Assembly (NCBI GenBank): GCA_947588775.1
Contig: CANPZQ010000062.1
Span: 1 to 11,277, forward strand
Direction of reading: 5' to 3'
DNA length: 11,277 bases
Source: an uncultured Clostridia bacterium
GTDB lineage: Bacteria > Bacillota > Clostridia > Oscillospirales > Ruminococcaceae
The notes below the pieces were generated by a model. It searched no databases, was not told the DNA's origin, and saw only the letters and a list, made by a program, of their open reading frames with translations. Positions 1 to 7,527 of the stretch are shown here, piece after piece. Position 1 is the stretch's first letter, and every line of letters begins with the position of its first letter. The position numbers and the translations under genes were made by a program.

Positions 1-1164
1 AGCTTCAACGAAAAGCCGGACGAGGAGGGTTGGGTTGCGACGTGGGCGTCGGCACAGCTTGCCGCCGGAACAAACGAAACGCCCTTCAATCCCGGGCTTA
101 AGGAAAACACCGTCCGCCAGCAAATCAGGGTCAATATCGGCGGCGACAAAATCAGGCTCACCCTCTCAAACCAGCACGGCGACATTCCCGCGCAGTTTGA
201 ATCGGTGCATATCGCCCATCTCGTAAGCCCCGACGGAAACGCCATCGACCCCGCGACAGATACGGTCGTAACCTTCAACGGCTCCGAATCGGTGGATATT
301 GAGAATGGCCAGACTGCGGTTTCGGACGAAATCCCCTTCAAATTCGAGGCCCTTGACGACCTTGCGATTACAATTAAAATGGGAAAATTCGCGGGCGCGA
401 CCCCGACGAGCCATACCGGAGCCCGTTGCACGACATGGATTGCCGAGGGCGACCATGTTTCGGACGAATCCTTTACCGCCGACGGAGAAATGACGAGCTG
501 GTACTTTATTTCCGAGCTTGACACATGGGCACCCGCGGGGACAAAGACCGTCGTCCTGTTCGGCGACTCAATCACCGACGGCTACGGCACCACTCCCAAC
601 CAATTCGAGAGGTGGAGCGACGAGCTTACGAGGCAGCTTCAGGCAAATCCCGAAACCGCGAATATCACCGTCGCAAATGAGGGAATCGGCGGAAACTCGG
701 TGTTCGGCGGCCTCGGCCCTGCCGGAAGGGACCGCTTTGACCGCGACGTTCTGGGAATCGCCGGCGCGAGGTATATGATACTTCTTCTCGGAATCAACGA
801 CATCGGCTACGCCAACGAGGACAACTCCGACGCGATGATCGAGGAGTACAAGGCGATGATTGAAAAGTGCCACGAAAACGGCATTCGCATATATGCGGGA
901 ACGATTTTGCCGGTAAACGGCAACGGCTACTATTCGGAGCTCCACGAGCAAATCCGCCAGAAGCTCAACGAATGGTTCCGCTCGAAAAACTCCGGCTTTG
1001 ACGGCGTAATCGACTTCGACGAGCTCTTACGCAACCCCGACGACCCGAGCTACCTTACCCCCGAGTTCTCGAACGACAACCTTCACCCGAGCATCTCGGG
1101 CTACAAGAAGATGGGCGAGTACGCCTATCAGCGGCTCACCGAGCTTTGGGCGGAGGAAAAGTAA
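1..1164 (+). CDS. XynE-like SGNH/GDSL esterase, 5' end cut off by window
   Basis: The reading frame is open from base 1, so the true start lies outside the window; 387 residues are visible. The GTG at 205 sits inside conserved sequence and is not the start. The visible part begins with a WVATWASAQ-like stretch (about residues 11-19) and a beta-rich N-terminal region, as in the XynE-like branch of SGNH hydrolases. SGNH blocks in visible numbering: GDSI with nucleophile Ser190, NEGIGGN (226-232), GIND (264-267), and DNLH with Asp359 and His362. The RFDRDVLG, FDGVIDFDELLRNP and GYKKMGEYAYQRL segments fit the same branch. Known members are arylesterases or acetylxylan esterases, so deacetylation of plant polysaccharide is likely; the substrate is inferred. 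Any signal peptide would be in the missing part. A GC hairpin follows 17 nt after the TAA stop, and the next gene has its own promoter. Confidence 0.93.
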   Translation, partial: SFNEKPDEEGWVATWASAQLAAGTNETPFNPGLKENTVRQQIRVNIGGDKIRLTLSNQHGDIPAQFESVHIAHLVSPDGNAIDPATDTVVTFNGSESVDIENGQTAVSDEIPFKFEALDDLAITIKMGKFAGATPTSHTGARCTTWIAEGDHVSDESFTADGEMTSWYFISELDTWAPAGTKTVVLFGDSITDGYGTTPNQFERWSDELTRQLQANPETANITVANEGIGGNSVFGGLGPAGRDRFDRDVLGIAGARYMILLLGINDIGYANEDNSDAMIEEYKAMIEKCHENGIRIYAGTILPVNGNGYYSELHEQIRQKLNEWFRSKNSGFDGVIDFDELLRNPDDPSYLTPEFSNDNLHPSISGYKKMGEYAYQRLTELWAEEK

Positions 1165-1180
1165 ATTTAAATTATGGTGT

Positions 1181-1212
1181 CCCGCCGGATTCGCGCAGGT
1201 GAATCCGGCGGG
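1181..1212 (+). terminator. GC-rich hairpin downstream of the esterase gene
   Basis: A perfect 12-bp inverted repeat (CCCGCCGGATTC at 1181-1192 and its complement at 1201-1212) encloses an 8-nt loop, 17 nt after the stop codon. There is no run of T after the stem, so this is not a textbook intrinsic terminator. It probably ends or stabilises the esterase transcript. Confidence 0.5.
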
Positions 1213-1376
1213 GGAGTGTCGATTTAAAACAAATACTTCTTCGTGCATTTTTCGTGTGCGGAGAATTTTTTTGCGGCAGACGGACAATATATAAAATCAA
1301 TAACGCTAAATATATCGATTTAACGCGCCGTATGATACTTACATATCAAATTAATCAAATTTTAATATAATTTCCC

Positions 1377-1405
1377 TTGCAATTCCCCGTCGGCCATGCT
1401 ATAAT
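1377..1405 (+). promoter_or_regulatory. Sigma-A promoter of the ABC exporter operon
   Basis: A -35 box TTGCAA (1377-1382) is followed after exactly 17 bp by a perfect -10 box TATAAT (1400-1405). The expected transcription start is around 1411-1413, which falls on the first bases of the ribosome site AAAGGAG (1411-1417). The transcript would have a leader of only about 15 nt. The preceding 1213-1376 is AT-rich and shows no gene or other clear signal. Confidence 0.82.
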
Positions 1406-1426
1406 ACCCCAAAGGAGTTGTTGATT

Positions 1427-3139
1427 ATGCCATACCTTCTCTACCTGCGGCGGTCGCTGGTAAGGCGGCCGAAGCGACATTTGTCGCTGTTTGTGATACT
1501 GACCTGCGCGTTTATTTTGCCACTGCTAATCTCGATTTACCGCGACAGCAGCGCGTACGGGCGGCGGCAGCAGATGTTTTCGGAAACGCGGGGCGAAACC
1601 TTCCATGTCCTTAACGCCCGCGAGGAGGACCTCGCGCTTTTTAGGGGCATCGCCGGGCTTTCCGAGCCGCGCTATGAGGACGGGATAATTTACTTACATA
1701 TCCTTTCGGACGACGAGTGGCGGGATTTTTTTACGATGGACGACTACTCAAACGCCGTCAGGGAGCGAATCGAGCGCGCCGGAAGCACGAAAATGACGAT
1801 TCTCGGTTTCGACTACGACTACGCCCACGCGATTTCGGCGGATTCGGGGCAATCCTCACTTTTGATACTTAACTTATTTATAATTTTGCTCTCCGCGATG
1901 ACAGTCGGGTCGGCATATAAAAGCCACATCAGGCGGTTTTCGTCGGACATGGGAGTGCTGCGCTCGCTCGGCGCGAAGAATATTCAAATAAACCTGATTT
2001 TCTTAACGGAATTTATCGTTGTTTTCGCGATGTCTGCCGCGGCGGCCGTCGCAATTTCGGCGGGAATCATGCGGATTTTGTTTTCGACCTTGCTCAAAAT
2101 CGACGGCGTCGAGGGCCTCGCATGGGTGATTTTCAGCATGAGCCCGCGCAACACCGCCCTTCACATCGGCGTGTTTTTCGTGATGCTTTTGGCAGTGATA
2201 ATTAGGACGCTTAATAAAGCTTCCCGCGAATCGACGGTATCCGAAATGCGGGGCGACCTTCAGACTTTCGAGATGAAAAAATCCCCGAAAAGCCTAAAAA
2301 TAAAGGCTTCTTCCCAGAAAACGCTCGCCTCGCTCTGGCTCACGCGGACGAACAAGGCCCACGCCGGCTGCCTTCTGGTTGCGGTCCCGATTGCGACGGT
2401 TTTCCTGTTCCTGTTCGGCTACCTCTCGCTCGACGCGGCCTACATCACGCAGCCGCCGGAGTTCGAGTTTATGCTCTGGAAGAATGCCGAGGCCTTCGGC
2501 GGGTTCACTCAGGAGGACGTCGATTACGTCGAAAATCTGCCGCAGGTGGAGCATGTCAGCTGCCACAACGACGCTCCGAAGTCGCTATTTAAGGAGGAGG
2601 CCGGCGCGCTTGACGTCGACGTAATGGAGATAAAACTCGCGCAGCCCGGGCTTCACCGGGAGGCGGAGGAGCTCTTGCTGCGGCGTTTTTCGGGCGGAGA
2701 ATTCCGGCTCCACAACTATCAGGCGGTCGTCGAGAAGGGTGCGGAAATGTCAAAAGGTATATATTTAATGTTGATATTTATATTCGCCGCGATGTTTATA
2801 TTTATGGGCATAATTATTTGCATGAAGCTGCGGGACTATATCTTCGACAGTGAAAAAACGGTGAAAACGCTCCTGTCGATAGGCGCGCCGAACGGGGTGG
2901 TCGCATCGTCATACGTCCGCCAGTCGGCCGTTTCTGCGGCAATCGCGGCGGCGGTTTCATCGGCCGTAAGCGCGGTTTTGCTGATACTCGCGACGATTCC
3001 CGCGGCCGTAAAGCCGAAGCCGGACCTGCCGCTCGTCGCGGCATATATTTGCATAAGTATATTGACAGTCTGCATATTTATATTACCGATTAAGTTTACG
3101 ATTAGTGAAGTTACAAAACGAAAGGGGAGCGGAATATGA
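1427..3139 (+). CDS. ABC transporter permease, duplicated FtsX-like domains
   Basis: A 570-residue integral membrane protein, the permease half of an ABC exporter with the ATPase encoded next. The ATG at 1427 is preferred over TTG at 1418 or 1421 because AAAGGAG (1411-1417) lies 9 nt before it. Likely membrane segments: 19-37, 143-163, 188-219, 244-260, 311-333, 445-466, 499-527 and 534-556. This gives two FtsX-type halves, each with one segment, an extracytoplasmic domain of roughly 100 residues (about 40-140 and 335-440), then three more. The FtsX coupling motif follows the second segment of each half: LRSLGAK (178-184) and LLSIGAPN (482-489). The family includes MacB-, YtrF- and BceB-type exporters for lipoproteins, peptides or antibiotics. 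It is not a standard BceB, which has ten segments and one large late loop. The substrate cannot be told. The stop overlaps the ATPase start (ATGA). Confidence 0.9.
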   Translation: MPYLLYLRRSLVRRPKRHLSLFVILTCAFILPLLISIYRDSSAYGRRQQMFSETRGETFHVLNAREEDLALFRGIAGLSEPRYEDGIIYLHILSDDEWRDFFTMDDYSNAVRERIERAGSTKMTILGFDYDYAHAISADSGQSSLLILNLFIILLSAMTVGSAYKSHIRRFSSDMGVLRSLGAKNIQINLIFLTEFIVVFAMSAAAAVAISAGIMRILFSTLLKIDGVEGLAWVIFSMSPRNTALHIGVFFVMLLAVIIRTLNKASRESTVSEMRGDLQTFEMKKSPKSLKIKASSQKTLASLWLTRTNKAHAGCLLVAVPIATVFLFLFGYLSLDAAYITQPPEFEFMLWKNAEAFGGFTQEDVDYVENLPQVEHVSCHNDAPKSLFKEEAGALDVDVMEIKLAQPGLHREAEELLLRRFSGGEFRLHNYQAVVEKGAEMSKGIYLMLIFIFAAMFIFMGIIICMKLRDYIFDSEKTVKTLLSIGAPNGVVASSYVRQSAVSAAIAAAVSSAVSAVLLILATIPAAVKPKPDLPLVAAYICISILTVCIFILPIKFTISEVTKRKGSGI

Positions 3140-3798
3140 ACGTTGTCGAGGTAAAAAATTTAACGAAAAGGTTCCTTCAGGGGGACGCTGTAATTAAAGC
3201 AGTTGATAATGTAAGCCTTGAAATATCAGAGGGCGAATTTGTCGCGATAACGGGGCAGTCGGGTTCCGGGAAAACGACGCTTCTGAACCTGATTGGCGGC
3301 ATTGAAACCGCGACGGACGGCGAAATTTTCATCGACGGCGAGGAGATAACTTCCGCCGACAGCGACGAGCTTGCGCGTCTGCGCCGCCAAAAAATCGGCT
3401 ATGTTTTCCAGGATTTCAACCTAATCCCGATTCTTACGGTAAGAGAAAATATCATCATGCCGCTGCTTTTGGATTCAAAGAAGATAAATAACAATCGATT
3501 TAACGAAATCGTCGGTTTTTTGGGCCTTGAGGACCGCTTAAAGCACCTCCCGAGCCAGCTTTCCGGCGGCCAAAAACAGCGCGTCGCGATTGCCCGCGCG
3601 CTGATAAACAGCCCCAAAATTCTCCTTGCCGACGAGCCAACCGGCAACCTTGACCGCAAAATGGCGGACGAAATCATGCGCCTTTTAATTGAGCTGAATA
3701 ATCACGGCGTAACCATTTTGCTCGTCACGCACGAGGAACGCTACGCGGACATGTGCGGGCGAAAAATCGTGATGCGGGAGGGGAGAGCGGGGGAGTAG
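3136..3798 (+). CDS. ABC transporter ATP-binding protein (MacB/LolD type)
   Basis: A 220-residue cytoplasmic ATPase that should power the permease encoded just before it; the ATG overlaps the permease stop as ATGA, which suggests translational coupling. All nucleotide-binding motifs are intact: Walker A GQSGSGKT (40-47), Q-loop Gln92 in YVFQD, signature LSGGQ (142-146), Walker B ILLADE (162-167), D-loop GNLD (170-173) and switch His199. Length and motif wording fit the exporter family that pairs with FtsX-like permeases (LolD, MacB, BceA, YtrE). No two-component system flanks the pair. It is followed by a weak hairpin (3810-3839) and a strong bidirectional terminator (3886-3924). Confidence 0.95.
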   Translation: MNVVEVKNLTKRFLQGDAVIKAVDNVSLEISEGEFVAITGQSGSGKTTLLNLIGGIETATDGEIFIDGEEITSADSDELARLRRQKIGYVFQDFNLIPILTVRENIIMPLLLDSKKINNNRFNEIVGFLGLEDRLKHLPSQLSGGQKQRVAIARALINSPKILLADEPTGNLDRKMADEIMRLLIELNNHGVTILLVTHEERYADMCGRKIVMREGRAGE

Positions 3799-3809
3799 GC
3801 GCGCGCCAA

Positions 3810-3839
3810 TCTGCCATGCGAAAAAAACTGAATGGCAGA
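3810..3839 (+). terminator. Possible first terminator after the ATPase gene
   Basis: An 8-bp perfect inverted repeat, TCTGCCAT (3810-3817) and ATGGCAGA (3832-3839), encloses a 14-nt A-rich loop and is followed by a moderately T-rich stretch (GTTTGATTTTGCCTTTT). It is weaker than the hairpin about 50 nt further on. Confidence 0.4.
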
Positions 3840-3885
3840 CGTTTGATTTTGCCTTTTAAACAACTTACAGCCCGAACCCATCAAC

Positions 3886-3924
3886 AAAAAATCGCCGACA
3901 TGAATACTCATGTTGACGATTTTT
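3886..3924. terminator. Bidirectional intrinsic terminator between convergent genes
   Basis: The arms 3887-3903 and 3908-3924 pair over 17 positions with one mismatch and one G-T wobble, around a 4-nt loop (ATAC). The stem starts with a run of A and ends with a run of T, so it has a U-tract on either strand. It sits between the + strand ABC operon and the - strand XRE gene, and can end both. Confidence 0.87.
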
Positions 3925-3944
3925 CTATTTAAATATATATATTC

Positions 3945-4694
3945 TCAGACCGACACCCATGAACAGCCGCGGGTGCCGCCGTTTTCGGCGTCGAAGAGGG
4001 TGCAGGCGGCGAGGACCATCAGCACGGCGACCATGCCGGAAGCGGGGCAGTAGCCCGTTTTGCCGGCTTTGTCGCGGCTATGTGCTATCACTGCACTGTT
4101 TGAAAGCGTTAAGAGAATCTCCGAAACGTCGGCCCGTTCGAGCCCGGTTTCGGCGCAGATTTCGTCGACTGTCGACGTGTGTTTCGCGACGGTTTTTATC
4201 ACCGCAAGCGTGCGCTCGTCCGCGATAAGCTTAATTAAGCTGTTAATTTTTGTGTCGCCCGTTTTCAGGCAAAAATCCGCATACCCGGCGCCGGACATCA
4301 CAAAACCCATGCCGAGCGGGTCGGAAACGAGGACGTTTTCGCCGTTTTCCAAGCAAATGACGAGCGTTTCGTCCCGTGGCTCGTGGATTCCCCGGTAAAT
4401 CAGCCGCGCGATTGCCCGCCGCACCGTTTCGACGCGCCCGTTTTTCATCGCATACTCGCAAAAATCCTCCATACTCCGGGGATTTTCGGCCCGTTTTGCG
4501 TCTAAGAGCATGTCGAGCGTCGTCCCGAGCGCGCCGCACAAATCCGGCAAAAGCAGGATGTCCGGCATCGCCTCGCCGCGCTCCCACTTCGACACCGCCT
4601 GCCCCGAAACGCCCAGCTTCGCGCCGAGCTGCTCCTGCGTGAGCCCCGCCGCCCGCCGCAGCCCGATGATTTTTTGTGAAATTGAGTTGGCCAT
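3945..4694 (-). CDS. XRE-family regulator with C-terminal winged-helix-like region
   Basis: A 249-residue predicted DNA-binding protein. Residues 7-62 form a canonical HTH_3 domain (LTQEQLGAKLGVSGQAVSKW, then DILLLPDLCGALG). The middle has no obvious family. Residues about 155-235 (LADERTLAV-like start, TVDEICAETGLERADVSEIL, then a helix ending in VAVLMVLAAC) resemble an ArsR-type winged helix, so the protein may carry two DNA-binding folds. That second domain is an inference from pattern, not a search result. Start: ATG at 4694 with AAAGGGG 7-8 nt upstream (complement of 4702-4708) and a good promoter at 4726-4754. It is convergent with the ABC operon. Its targets are unknown; the exporter, the unknown lipoprotein and its own promoter are candidates. 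Cysteines at 180, 216, 231 and 244 could matter for sensing but are not in a recognised metal site. Confidence 0.88.
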   Translation of the reverse strand: MANSISQKIIGLRRAAGLTQEQLGAKLGVSGQAVSKWERGEAMPDILLLPDLCGALGTTLDMLLDAKRAENPRSMEDFCEYAMKNGRVETVRRAIARLIYRGIHEPRDETLVICLENGENVLVSDPLGMGFVMSGAGYADFCLKTGDTKINSLIKLIADERTLAVIKTVAKHTSTVDEICAETGLERADVSEILLTLSNSAVIAHSRDKAGKTGYCPASGMVAVLMVLAACTLFDAENGGTRGCSWVSV

Positions 4695-4725
4695 AATTTT
4701 GCCCCTTTCGATTTATTATGGCTTC

Positions 4726-4754
4726 ATTTTACGGCATCGGAGGGGGAAAGTCAA
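4726..4754 (-). promoter_or_regulatory. Sigma-A promoter of the XRE regulator gene
   Basis: On the minus strand a -35 TTGACT (complement of 4749-4754) and a -10 TAAAAT (complement of 4726-4731) are separated by exactly 17 bp. The start would be about 25 nt before the ATG at 4694. The + strand of 4765-4804, just upstream, is rich in G runs, without a strict four-run quadruplex motif. Confidence 0.78.
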
Positions 4755-4834
4755 TAAACCGTTTGGGGCGGGAGCTCAACCGGGGGTTGGGGGGATTTTT
4801 GGGGACGAGATGGTTGCAAAAAGGAGGCGCGGGG

Positions 4835-4862
4835 ACTGTGCTCGACTTTCTGTTTTCTGACA
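4835..4862 (-). repeat. Heptamer tandem repeat tract A
   Basis: Read on the + strand the tract is four 7-nt units: ACTGTGC, TCGACTT, TCTGTTT, TCTGACA. On the minus strand this is TGTCAGA AAACAGA followed by two more degenerate units. The same TCTGANN-type unit recurs at 6349, 8241 and 11171. Here it lies 81 nt upstream of the XRE promoter -35 box and abuts an inverted repeat that starts at 4864. Confidence 0.6.
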
Positions 4863-4863
4863 G

Positions 4864-4947
4864 GGCGCGGCGGAAAAAGCGGGAAAAACCCGCGAAACCG
4901 CGGGGGCGGGCGGGTGGGACCAACGCAACAGCTTTTTCCGCCGCGCC
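4864..4947. repeat. Inverted repeat beside heptamer tract A
   Basis: Perfect 17-bp arms at 4864-4880 (GGCGCGGCGGAAAAAGC) and 4931-4947 enclose 50 nt. The interior contains a further 6-bp hairpin, CCCGCG (4889-4894) with CGCGGG (4899-4904). It lies 33 nt beyond the stop of the unknown lipoprotein gene, so it may end or protect that transcript. It has no T-tract after the stem, and its position next to the heptamers suggests it is part of a composite repeat. Confidence 0.75.
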
Positions 4948-4979
4948 GGGCTTACATCCAAACCGTCGGCAAAACCGCC

Positions 4980-6332
4980 TCACCCCTCCTCCATTCTTCC
5001 CTCCCCAAGCAAAAGCCCCTCCCCAAGCTCCCCCGCCGGCCAGATGTTCCCAAAAACGACCGGCGTGAGCTCTCCGGTCTGCGCGTCTATGAAAAAGCTT
5101 TCGTAGCTTTGATAATCGTTTTCGTTTATCCCGACGCGCTTGAAAACCCAATAGGGCTTCAGCGTAAATTCACTGTTCGCGAGTGTTTTTGAATCCGACC
5201 ACGATATGTTCCCGACGCCGTTTTCTTCATAGGGGCAGCCCTTGCAGACGGCGACGTAGTTCAGCTCCGCCGTGTACTCGCGCTCGTACTCTTCCGGCAA
5301 AGCGTCGGAAAGGATTTCTCCCGCCTTTGATAGGGTAACAAGCTCTCCGCCGCCGCCCGCTTCGCCCTCCGTAAAGGACCAGTCCTTTGAGAAACGGGTG
5401 ATTTTCTCCTTTTCGGCGCACCATGCCGTAAGGCCGCAGCCGAAAATAAACGGCTTGCCGTCCCGTATCGCCGCCAAATCTATCGGGTAATGGGGCGACA
5501 TCTCAATATACGCGCCGTTTTTGTCGGTTTTTTCCATTTCAAAGGAATACCCGTACTTCCCCTCCGCTATTTCAAGGACCGACAGCCGCCGCACCCGATA
5601 GCCGAATTCCTCCGGGTCGGAGGGTGCGACATGCTCCCGCCAGAATTTTTCCATGAACTCCGCCGCCTCGCGGGCGTTCCAATCCTCTCCGTCCGACATT
5701 TTATATGTCAAATCATCGGGAATCTCCCCGAACGCCGTATCGAAAACGGCAACGGTGTCGAAGTTTCCCGAATACCCCTCAAGGTTTGCCATCGCGCCGG
5801 TTTCGGAGCCCGTCAGAAGCCCCGTCGAATGCAGCATCGCCCGCATACTCGGGTCGTTTTCGTCCGGCGCGAAGGATTTTATATATACCTCGAAGCTTCC
5901 CAGCTCGGGTCTTTCCTCCAAAAGCGGGACGCCGGGGAGAATTTCGCTGTATAATTCGGGATTTTCGGTATCGAACCTGTCCGAAAAAAGCCTCTCGGCG
6001 AGGTCGCGAAGGTCGTAATCTGGGTTGATTCCGACGGCTATATCCCGCTCGGGCATGGCTTCGCAATCCGGAACCCGCACGGCGGCGATTTTGATTTTCG
6101 GATATTCCGCCCCCAAATCCTCCTCGAGCCGCTCGCGGATATATAAGAGCGACCCGCTCTCGCCTTCCTCAATTTCGGGAAGCGGCTCGGGCGGAATGGT
6201 CGTCCATTCGGGCTGCTCGGTTTCAACATACGGCTTTGCCGGAAAAGTCGTTTTCGGAACCCTCGGCCCCTCCCCCGCGCAGCCGCTCAGCAAAATCGTT
6301 GCCGCAGCGAAAAACATCATAAACCGCTTCAT
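4980..6332 (-). CDS. Lipoprotein of unknown function with CxxC motif
   Basis: A 450-residue protein with a type II signal peptide: MKR, a hydrophobic stretch (5-15) and lipobox LSGC with Cys18. A Pro/Glu-rich tether (about 20-60) precedes the folded part. I do not recognise the family. The C-terminal segment (390-422, YWVFKRV... FFIDAQTGEL) resembles the end of PepSY- or YycI-like extracytoplasmic domains, in which a strand is followed by DAxTGE; this is a weak resemblance. A CxxC pair (Cys363 and Cys366) plus Cys299 and Cys305 are unusual for a Firmicutes lipoprotein and could form disulfides or bind metal. The C-terminus is Gly/Glu-rich. Start: ATG at 6332 with AAGGAG (complement of 6338-6343) 5 nt before it. 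It follows the anti-sigma gene by 141 nt and may belong to the same envelope-sensing unit. Confidence 0.85.
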   Translation of the reverse strand: MKRFMMFFAAATILLSGCAGEGPRVPKTTFPAKPYVETEQPEWTTIPPEPLPEIEEGESGSLLYIRERLEEDLGAEYPKIKIAAVRVPDCEAMPERDIAVGINPDYDLRDLAERLFSDRFDTENPELYSEILPGVPLLEERPELGSFEVYIKSFAPDENDPSMRAMLHSTGLLTGSETGAMANLEGYSGNFDTVAVFDTAFGEIPDDLTYKMSDGEDWNAREAAEFMEKFWREHVAPSDPEEFGYRVRRLSVLEIAEGKYGYSFEMEKTDKNGAYIEMSPHYPIDLAAIRDGKPFIFGCGLTAWCAEKEKITRFSKDWSFTEGEAGGGGELVTLSKAGEILSDALPEEYEREYTAELNYVAVCKGCPYEENGVGNISWSDSKTLANSEFTLKPYWVFKRVGINENDYQSYESFFIDAQTGELTPVVFGNIWPAGELGEGLLLGEGRMEEG

Positions 6333-6348
6333 AATTTCTCCTTAAAAA

Positions 6349-6385
6349 TCTGATTTCCGACTTCTGACAATCTGTCCTCTGACTG
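6349..6385 (-). repeat. Heptamer tandem repeat tract B
   Basis: On the minus strand the tract reads AGTCAGA GGACAGA TTGTCAGA AGTCGGA AATCAGA: four 7-nt units and one 8-nt unit. It matches tract C (8241-8277) at 32 of 37 positions, including the 8-nt irregularity. It ends only 5 nt before the ribosome site of the unknown lipoprotein gene and starts directly after the hairpin 6386-6421. Confidence 0.75.
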
Positions 6386-6421
6386 CGCTTCCGCCCGGAA
6401 ATTTCTCCCCGGGCGGAAGCG
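6386..6421. repeat. Strong hairpin beside heptamer tract B
   Basis: Perfect 13-bp arms (CGCTTCCGCCCGG at 6386-6398 and its complement at 6409-6421) enclose a 10-nt loop. It lies 53 nt after the anti-sigma stop and 54 nt before the lipoprotein ATG. There is no U-tract on the minus strand, so it may be an intercistronic processing or stability hairpin rather than a terminator. It is the inverted-repeat part of composite element B. Confidence 0.75.
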
Positions 6422-6473
6422 TTTCGATTGTCATGAGCATATTGTATCGGTTTGCTTTTTCGGGGATTATCGA

Positions 6474-7502
6474 TTATCTGAAATTGAATTCCATTCCCCT
6501 GATAGTGATTTTGTCGACGGTGTTGACGTCGACGGGGGTTTCAAAACCGTAGTAGAAGTTTTCAACCCCGGAGCCGTCCGCGCCGTAGTCAATCCAGCCG
6601 CCCTCGGAACAGCATATCGAGTATACGGAATCATAGCTTACGCCGTCGCCGATTACGGTTCCGTCGCTGAGGTAGAACTGCATGTAGTTGATGCCGAGCT
6701 CCTTGGAGCCTCTGGTGGCCTTGTTGCTTTCGTATTTCTCATACCACAGGCTGCTGTCGCAGGAGAGAAGAACCCCGAGCGGCGAGATTTCCGCCCTGAA
6801 CTCGATTCCGTCGAAGGTGGAGGTGTTGAGAGCCTGCGTTGCGGGGATTACCGCTACCTCCGACTTCGGAAGCGTCATCTCGATTTCGCATTCGCGAAGG
6901 GTGACGAAGTTATAGTTTTCGTCCGCATAGCCGAGGTTTCTGAGGGTGAACTGCATTTCGTCGGGGATACTCTGCGAGCCGCCCTCATAAACCATCACGG
7001 TTAAAATATTTCCGTCGAGCGAAACGGGGCTTACGCCGCGAGTGGTGCCGCTCAGGTTCGTAACGCTCTTTCTCCAGTCGAACGAAAGCTTCGCGCCCTC
7101 GGGAAGGGCCGCCAAAACCTCGTCCTCAACGCCGTACTCAACCATCGCGTAGACGAAGTGGTCGGAAACCGACGCGCTTACAAAAGCCGCCGTACCCTCG
7201 AGGGGGTGAACGTCGCTTTCAAGGCCGACGGCGTAGTCGGCGGGGTTGACGAGCGCGGGTAGGCGGTCGTATTCCGCATACCGGGCGGAGCGGTTCGAGA
7301 AGAAGCCGGAGATTTTCTCGAGCCCGCCCATTCCTGCGGCGGCGGCAACGGTTCCGCAGAGAACAACCGCCGCGACTGCCGCAACGGCGACAAGCCTGCT
7401 CTTTTTAAACGCGCGGCGGCCGTTTCTCTTTTCCGCGGCTTCCGCGACAAAGCGGTCGTCGATTTGATTCAGGGCTTCATACGCGCTGTATTTGTTCATC
7501 AT
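6474..7502 (-). CDS. Membrane anti-sigma factor, DUF4179-like
   Basis: A 342-residue single-pass membrane protein that should hold the ECF sigma factor encoded just upstream. Residues 1-35 are cytoplasmic and basic and carry a YEALNQIDDRFVAEAAE segment like that at the N-terminus of many Clostridia sigma-partner proteins. Residues 36-57 are the membrane helix (Ala/Val-rich). The remaining 285 residues are extracytoplasmic and beta-rich, including paired Cys in YSICCSEGG. DUF4179 proteins encoded after SigW-type sigma genes have this layout; their role as anti-sigma factors is largely inferred from such pairing. Start choice: the in-frame GTG at 7514 overlaps the GGAG ribosome site (7514-7517), so ATG 7502 (11 nt from it) is preferred; ATG 7499 is also possible. 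It starts 25 nt after the sigma stop, in one operon. Confidence 0.82.
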   Translation of the reverse strand: MMNKYSAYEALNQIDDRFVAEAAEKRNGRRAFKKSRLVAVAAVAAVVLCGTVAAAAGMGGLEKISGFFSNRSARYAEYDRLPALVNPADYAVGLESDVHPLEGTAAFVSASVSDHFVYAMVEYGVEDEVLAALPEGAKLSFDWRKSVTNLSGTTRGVSPVSLDGNILTVMVYEGGSQSIPDEMQFTLRNLGYADENYNFVTLRECEIEMTLPKSEVAVIPATQALNTSTFDGIEFRAEISPLGVLLSCDSSLWYEKYESNKATRGSKELGINYMQFYLSDGTVIGDGVSYDSVYSICCSEGGWIDYGADGSGVENFYYGFETPVDVNTVDKITIRGMEFNFR

Positions 7503-7527
7503 CTTAATCTGCACTCCTTTTTCTTTT

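Noticed and set aside
205..1164. GTG at 205 as the start of the SGNH esterase
   Set aside because: The same frame is open to base 1 and encodes conserved family sequence (WVATWASAQ, QIRVNIGG); the gene is cut by the window edge.
1418..1426. TTG starts at 1418 and 1421 for the permease
   Set aside because: They are 0 and 3 nt from the ribosome site AAAGGAG; ATG 1427 has proper spacing.
4765..4804. G-quadruplex candidate upstream of the XRE promoter
   Set aside because: There are several G runs but a 9-nt gap prevents a strict four-run motif with short loops; kept only as a remark.
4729..5151. 140-codon minus-strand frame overlapping the end of the lipoprotein gene
   Set aside because: It overlaps a real gene in another frame and continues through promoter and inverted repeat; low-complexity Arg/Gly/Pro content.
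6422..6473. Sigma-A promoter for the lipoprotein gene
   Set aside because: A TACAAT -10-like box is present on the minus strand, but no acceptable -35 box lies 16-18 bp upstream.
7503..7514. GTG at 7514 as the start of the anti-sigma gene
   Set aside because: Its first base is part of the GGAG ribosome site; ATG 7502 is downstream at usable spacing.
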